This document shows positions 60,295 through 64,000 of a stretch of 64,000 nucleotides of DNA, one piece after another. Positions within the stretch are counted from its first letter, which is position 1. Every line of letters begins with the position of its first letter. The DNA lies in the NCBI GenBank assembly GCA_965198415.1, contig CBDAPN010000028.1, positions 558,001-622,000 of the forward strand, read 5' to 3'. This stretch comes from Endozoicomonas sp965198415 (lineage in GTDB: Bacteria; Pseudomonadota; Gammaproteobacteria; Pseudomonadales; Endozoicomonadaceae). Position numbers and translations under genes: made by a program. The notes under the pieces are model-generated. The model ran no database searches and had not been told where the DNA came from. It saw nothing but the letters and a program-made list of their open reading frames with translations.

Positions 60295-61235
60295 TGGAAA
60301 CACTGCTACTGGATCGTCAGGGCATTGAGCTTGATGCCCAAGAAGGGCGACTGCTGGTCAGGCATCCTGATCCGACACGCTCTCTCTCACTGCCTGTTCA
60401 ACATTTACAGAAGGTGTTGGTACTGTCTCCGATAACGCTGAACAGCCGGGTGATTGCCTTACTGGCAAAGCATGATGTCGCCTGTGTGTTCGCAGATACG
60501 GCAGGAACACCATCTGTTATCTCACCGCTGCCCCCGGTACATGCCCAGCGTGTGCTTGGGCAGGTATCCATTGCCACAACACCGCAGTTGCAGCAAAAAG
60601 CGGCGCAGGGGTTAATCAAGGCGAAAGTGCTGCGCCAGAAAATATGGCTGGAAAACCTGGCCCCTCAGATTGGGGAGGCACTGGGGAATATAGTCAATCA
60701 GTTGCATACCCAGCTTCACTCATCTCAGGCTCTGCTTGGTTACGAAGGCGCAGCAGCCAGGCTGGTGTGGCAGTTTTTTGCGCAGCATTTCTCAGAAAAC
60801 TTTGGTTTTACCGGACGCAACAGGAGGCCACCAAAAGACCCGGTAAACAGCGTATTGTCCCTTTCGGCAACCCTTGCCCGGCACGAGGCGGTGATAGCTT
60901 TGCGAGCCTGTGGCCTAGACCCATTCTGTGGGATTTTCCATGTCCCCAGAGCAGGAAGGGAATCACTGGCCTGGGATATGGTTGAACTGGTTCGCCCCCG
61001 GTTAGAAGAATGGACGTTTGAGGACTTCAGCACGGGGAAACTGACAACAGAACACTTCTCTTTCCATCCTAAAAAAGGCTGTAAGCTGGTTAAATGTGGG
61101 CGTATCACATGGTTCAGTCTTTGGGCAGAAAGGCGAAAATGGGTTCGTCGCTATTTGCTGAGAATTGCCCGGCAGTGGGGAGCAGAAGCGGAGCGTCTGG
61201 CAAGCCAGACAGGTGTGACCAGTGTAAAAAAGTAA
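60294..61235 (+). CDS. cas1: Cas1 integrase, copy A
   Basis: A 313-residue CRISPR adaptation integrase. The catalytic residues appear intact: Glu151 in GYEGAAAR, His216 in FHVPRAGRESLAWD and Asp228 or Glu231 in the same segment. GRNRRPPKDPVNSVLSLS is shared with the second Cas1. The active-site loop FHVPRAG differs from the usual LHEDRPG form. It lies immediately upstream of the CRISPR leader. Its Cas2 partner is not adjacent but beyond the array. Confidence 0.9.
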   Translation: METLLLDRQGIELDAQEGRLLVRHPDPTRSLSLPVQHLQKVLVLSPITLNSRVIALLAKHDVACVFADTAGTPSVISPLPPVHAQRVLGQVSIATTPQLQQKAAQGLIKAKVLRQKIWLENLAPQIGEALGNIVNQLHTQLHSSQALLGYEGAAARLVWQFFAQHFSENFGFTGRNRRPPKDPVNSVLSLSATLARHEAVIALRACGLDPFCGIFHVPRAGRESLAWDMVELVRPRLEEWTFEDFSTGKLTTEHFSFHPKKGCKLVKCGRITWFSLWAERRKWVRRYLLRIARQWGAEAERLASQTGVTSVKK

Positions 61236-61391
61236 CTCACTTTGAGAATGTAACTATGATAAAATGATCAGTTGCAGACAACAGTTGGTATTTATGAAAT
61301 GGGTTATTTTTTAAGCGCTCTGCGACAATTGAAAAACACGTTCAACCCCCTTTGTAACTTATTGATTGCAAAGGGCTATTTTTGTGGTAGA
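61236..61391 (+). promoter_or_regulatory. Putative CRISPR leader
   Basis: 156 bp of AT-rich sequence between the cas1-A stop and the first repeat. CCCTTTG-type sequence (61352-61358) and CAAAGGG (61369-61375) form an imperfect inverted repeat close to the array. The leader is at this end because the repeats are best conserved in their 3' GGGATTGAGAC handle in this orientation and the opposite end has a truncated repeat. Confidence 0.6.
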
Positions 61392-62035
61392 GTTTGCGCA
61401 TTGCCCTGATTTGAAAGGGATTGAGACGTGAAGCCCGCTTATTGTGCTTATCCACAGTCACGTCTGTTTGCGCATTGCCCTGATTTGAAAGGGATTGAGA
61501 CTCGATCCTAGACGGCTGAGAGTTTGCGCATTGCCCTGGAAAGGGATTTCGACTTAGCGTTTGGCATTACCCTTTCCTCTTTGGGTTTGCGCATTGCCCT
61601 GATTTGAAAGGGATTGAGACTATACGCCGATCCGACTCTTTATGTTTGCGCATTGCCCTGATTTGATTGAGACGATGGCTTCCTTGCCTCAAAATAGTAC
61701 TCATGTTTGCGCATTGCCCTGATTTGAAAGGGATTGAGAGAGGGGCTTAGCCCCTCAGTTTATTTTGGGTTTGCGCATTGCCCTGATTTGAAAGGGATTG
61801 AGACAAATCGAACAATGATGCGCCTGGCGCTGAATGTCGTTTGCGCATTGCCCTGATTTGAAAGGGATTGAGACGCCTAGCGCATTCTGATTTGAAAGGG
61901 ATTGAGACCCAATGATGGTTCGAGAGTAGCTTAAGGATCTCGTTTGCGCATTGCCCTGATTTGAAAGGGATTGAGACCTCTAGTGCCGAGTACATACTCA
62001 TGGTTTTTGTGTTTGCGCATTGCCCTGATTTGAAA
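61392..62035 (+). CRISPR. CRISPR array, 36-bp repeats, 11 units, partly degenerate
   Basis: The consensus begins GTTTGCGCATTGCCCTG and ends GAAAGGGATTGAGAC (36 bp), with a small CCCT/AGGG stem. Complete or near-complete repeats start at 61392, 61466, 61585, 61705 (last base G), 61769, 61839 and 61942. Damaged ones are at 61522-61553 (4 bp short, with GATTTCGAC), 61644-61673 (lacks AAAGGG), 61880-61908 (5' end and middle lost) and 62011-62035 (cut after GAAA). Spacers in order are 38, 20, 31, 23, 31, 28, 34, 5, 33 and 33 bp. The ATTGAGAC end resembles the 8-nt crRNA tag of type III arrays. Confidence 0.97.
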
Positions 62036-62047
62036 TATTGCTCCCTC

Positions 62048-62061
62048 CACAACCTTGTGAA
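62048..62061. promoter_or_regulatory. Shared island operator, copy 5
   Basis: CACAACCTTGTGAA followed by TACCC. The centre is CC instead of GG, meaning the core is inverted relative to the other copies. It lies 12 bp after the truncated last repeat and 67 bp before cas2. Confidence 0.66.
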
Positions 62062-62127
62062 TACCCACACCTCTCCAGTTTCCAGATAAAGTACCCACAA
62101 GTCAGACAATCAAATGGATAGTCAACA

Positions 62128-62406
62128 ATGGTCGGTACTCCCTGGGTTTTTGCCTACGATATCTGTGATAACAAACGTCGCTCCAAAATGCTCTACCAGC
62201 TGCGGAAAATGGCAGCTGGAAGGCAAAAGTCTGTATTTGAATGCTTGTTGAGGCCCGGGGAGCTGGCGCAGCTCTACTGGGCACTCTCTGCCATTGTTGA
62301 AGAAGATGACTCCCTGTTTTGTATGCCTGTGAGCAGACAGAAAGAGGTTATCCGGCTCGGTCGGGGACAGTCCTTTCTGTTCGAACCTCTGGTGATGGTC
62401 GTATGA
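62128..62406 (+). CDS. cas2: Cas2, copy A
   Basis: A 92-residue ferredoxin-fold adaptation protein. FAYDICDNKRRSKMLYQL has the conserved Asp of the first strand, followed by QKSVFECLLRPGELAQLYWAL. Cas2 bridges two Cas1 dimers. Its stop overlaps the following cas1 (ATGA). Confidence 0.88.
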   Translation: MVGTPWVFAYDICDNKRRSKMLYQLRKMAAGRQKSVFECLLRPGELAQLYWALSAIVEEDDSLFCMPVSRQKEVIRLGRGQSFLFEPLVMVV

Positions 62407-63356
62407 ATAAGAGACTGGTTCTTGCACAAAAAGGGCTCACACTTATGTGCAGTGGTGAGTGCCTGATTATCCGCAACGAAAAACAGCACTGGAATATTCC
62501 CCTGCGTCGACTGGAGCAGATTATTTTTCTGCACTCTGTTGATCTGCCATCGCGGCTGGTCAGTACCTGTCAGGCAATGGGGATCAGTCTGTTTTATATT
62601 AACAGCCATCGGCTTGACAGAAGTTTTGCAATTATGGCACCGGCTTCTGTGTCGGTTCTCCGCCAGCAGACGCAGATTCAGTTAACCCATCACCCATCGT
62701 GTATTGAGTGGGCTCGCCAGTTGGTGCAACACAAATTGCTGGGTATAAAAGGTAAACTGCCGGTACTGGCAGATAAACGCCCCCAACACCGACGGGTGTT
62801 AACCAAAGTGGGTGAAACCATTGATGTTTGCCAACAGAACCTGAGTCAGGCCCACTCGCTGGACGCATTGCGCGGACTCGAAGGTCGTGCTCAGAAAGCA
62901 TGGTTTGAGGCAATGACGCATCTGGTACCAGGCAGCCTTGGTTTTAACGGTCGTAACCGGCGTCCACCGAAAGACCCTGTTAATGCCCTACTTTCTCTCT
63001 CTTATACCTTGCTGTATCTGCAAGCCTGGCAATCCGCTCTGGTGCATGGATTAAACCCCTCATTGGGTTTTTACCACGAGCCCGCAAAAAGACAGTCTCT
63101 GGCCTGCGATCTGATGGAACCACTTCGGATTGAAGTGGACCTGTTTGTCATGGAGGTATTCAACAGCAAAGCGTTACAGGGACGGGACTTCTATCAAACC
63201 GAGAAGGGTTGCCTGCTGCGACCCGGTGCCAGAAAACGATTTCAGGCTTTATATGATGAACGAAGCAAAAGCTGGCGGCGACTGCTCGATAGATATGCCC
63301 TGATGATGGTCAACGCACTGGATAAATGGCATGAACAGGAAGTGAAGAAATCATGA
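62403..63356 (+). CDS. cas1: Cas1 integrase, copy B
   Basis: A 317-residue second Cas1, clearly different from copy A. Glu160 (GLEGRAQK), His225 (GFYHEPAKRQSLACD) and Asp236 are in place. GRNRRPPKDPVNALLSLS matches copy A almost exactly, but the rest is diverged. The start ATG at 62403 overlaps the cas2-A stop; the open frame upstream lies inside cas2. Its end overlaps cas2-B. Confidence 0.9.
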   Translation: MNKRLVLAQKGLTLMCSGECLIIRNEKQHWNIPLRRLEQIIFLHSVDLPSRLVSTCQAMGISLFYINSHRLDRSFAIMAPASVSVLRQQTQIQLTHHPSCIEWARQLVQHKLLGIKGKLPVLADKRPQHRRVLTKVGETIDVCQQNLSQAHSLDALRGLEGRAQKAWFEAMTHLVPGSLGFNGRNRRPPKDPVNALLSLSYTLLYLQAWQSALVHGLNPSLGFYHEPAKRQSLACDLMEPLRIEVDLFVMEVFNSKALQGRDFYQTEKGCLLRPGARKRFQALYDERSKSWRRLLDRYALMMVNALDKWHEQEVKKS

Positions 63357-63670
63357 ACAACTCTGTGGGAAGTTGGTTGATCTGCTACGACATAACGAGC
63401 AAAGCACGTCTGCAGAGAGTTCACACACTGCTGAAACAGGAGGCTTTGTGGCTTCAGCAATCGGTTTTTCATGGCGAATACAGTCGAACCGAAATCTCCG
63501 AACTAAAATATCAGTTACAAGACATCATTGATGAGGAATACGACGATATTCGTATTTTTCCGCAAAAAGCATCATCACCCATTCGCTGGCAAGGTGTTTC
63601 TCCACTGCCGGCAGGTATCGACTTTGAATCCGGCCCAAATCTGGTTAACTGGTATGGTGATACCATTTAA
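63353..63670 (+). CDS. cas2: Cas2, copy B
   Basis: A 105-residue Cas2-type protein with SWLICYDITSKARLQRVHTLL, then WLQQSVFHGEYSRTEISELK. The catalytic-position Asp is retained. The C-terminus is longer than in copy A (SSPIRWQGVSPLPAGIDF...), perhaps interacting with a specific Cas1. Overlaps cas1-B by 4 bp. Confidence 0.85.
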   Translation: MNNSVGSWLICYDITSKARLQRVHTLLKQEALWLQQSVFHGEYSRTEISELKYQLQDIIDEEYDDIRIFPQKASSPIRWQGVSPLPAGIDFESGPNLVNWYGDTI

Positions 63671-63778
63671 AATGTGTAACTGTCTGTTTTGCTGATTTAT
63701 GGCATTACCCAGTCAGCCTTAAACGATGTATCAACCTCCACCATAGATTAAGTACTCCCCCGGAGGAAACGATTTTCC

Positions 63779-64000
63779 ATGAATAACCACAGCAGACTAT
63801 TGACTGCGCAATTCAACATCACCACACCGATGTTTTTGGGCGGCGCGGATCAAAAGATTCCCGAGACTATTCGCCCTCCATCCATCAAGGGAGCGTTACG
63901 TTTCTGGTGGCGGGCTCTGAACTGGGCGCGTATCCGGACGTTGCACTCTTCCGATAAAGCAGCACTGCAGCAACTCCACAAAGAAGAAGGCGAGCTGTTT
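63779..64000 (+). CDS. cmr1: Cmr1-like type III-B RAMP protein, N-terminal part
   Basis: 74 codons are visible before the right edge. MFLGGADQK, then IRPPSIKGALRFWWRALNWAR is the N-terminal signature of Cmr1 (Cas7-group RAMP), the subunit that holds the target 3' end in the Cmr complex. GGAGG lies 12 bp before the ATG. This identifies the system as type III-B. Cas10/Cmr2 and the other subunits are expected to follow beyond the window. No copy of the island operator is visible in the 108-bp gap upstream, so the cmr genes may have their own promoter. Confidence 0.93.
   Translation, partial: MNNHSRLLTAQFNITTPMFLGGADQKIPETIRPPSIKGALRFWWRALNWARIRTLHSSDKAALQQLHKEEGELF

Noticed and set aside
63671..63778. 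A sixth operator copy before cmr1
   Set aside because: No CACAAGGTTGTG-like sequence is present in this gap.
1..64000. tRNA or rRNA genes, prophage, integrase-tRNA attachment site
   Set aside because: I found no cloverleaf, rRNA-like or integrase sequence by eye; a covariance-model scan would be decisive.

Overview
The window reads as a chromosomal segment of a marine gammaproteobacterium. Single-copy housekeeping genes of gammaproteobacterial type (purL, tadA, tldD, sseA, nfi, a class II DAHP synthase) alternate with a Ysc-type type III secretion (T3SS) operon, RHS and small secreted proteins, several insertion sequences and a large CRISPR defence island. The mix resembles host-associated Oceanospirillales such as Endozoicomonas. 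That assignment is an inference from content, not a database result.

Layout. 1-4028: a DUF1302 protein (cut by the left edge), divergent from a YCF48-like protein and an MMPL/RND transporter with a frameshifted C-terminus. 4074-7180: a DUF4250-type small protein, class II DAHP synthase, an ilv-type attenuator in front of an orphan IlvM-like ACT protein, and a mercaptopyruvate-type sulfurtransferase. 7577-12567: a small membrane protein, PurL and TadA. 13004-20382: a CesT-like chaperone and sctN-O-P-Q-R-S-T-U, an almost gapless T3SS operon. 20666-25673: a Fur box followed by an imelysin / di-haem oxidoreductase / imelysin / DUF1513 iron operon. 25726-30678: a Sec-exported RHS/YD-repeat protein. 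30781-34222: a DUF1439 lipoprotein, endonuclease V and a Cpx-like two-component pair. 34717-39058: an RND efflux adaptor and pump. 39157-40653: three paralogous Cys-rich secreted proteins, two of them in an exact 522-bp tandem duplication. 41315-47079: an effector-like protein with a 12-bp minisatellite, TldD, an unknown exported protein and gamma-glutamyltransferase.

47278-52691 is an insertion-sequence graveyard: an IS1 relic, an intact IS982-type element with a TAAATA target duplication, an ISNCY-type element with a TATATA duplication that splits a host gene, and an IS3 fragment. It separates the core genes from the defence island.

52782-64000 is a type III-B (Cmr) CRISPR island. It carries a Card1/Can2-like CARF nuclease, two tandem P-loop GTPases, a radical-SAM protein matching prokaryotic viperins, a Gly/Ala-rich hydrophobic protein, Cas6, a CARF plus winged-helix protein (NE0113 family), the ring-nuclease family Csx16, Cas1, a partly decayed 36-bp-repeat array, then Cas2-Cas1-Cas2 and the start of Cmr1. 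Five copies of an inverted repeat, (TT)CACAAGGTTGTGAA, lie in the five intergenic regions upstream of Card1/GTPase, viperin, the Gly-rich protein, NE0113/Csx16 and cas2. This suggests one regulon in which cyclic-oligoadenylate signalling (Cas10 expected just beyond the right edge), antiviral nucleotide synthesis by viperin and membrane/GTPase effectors are co-expressed. This co-regulated combination is the most interesting feature of the window.
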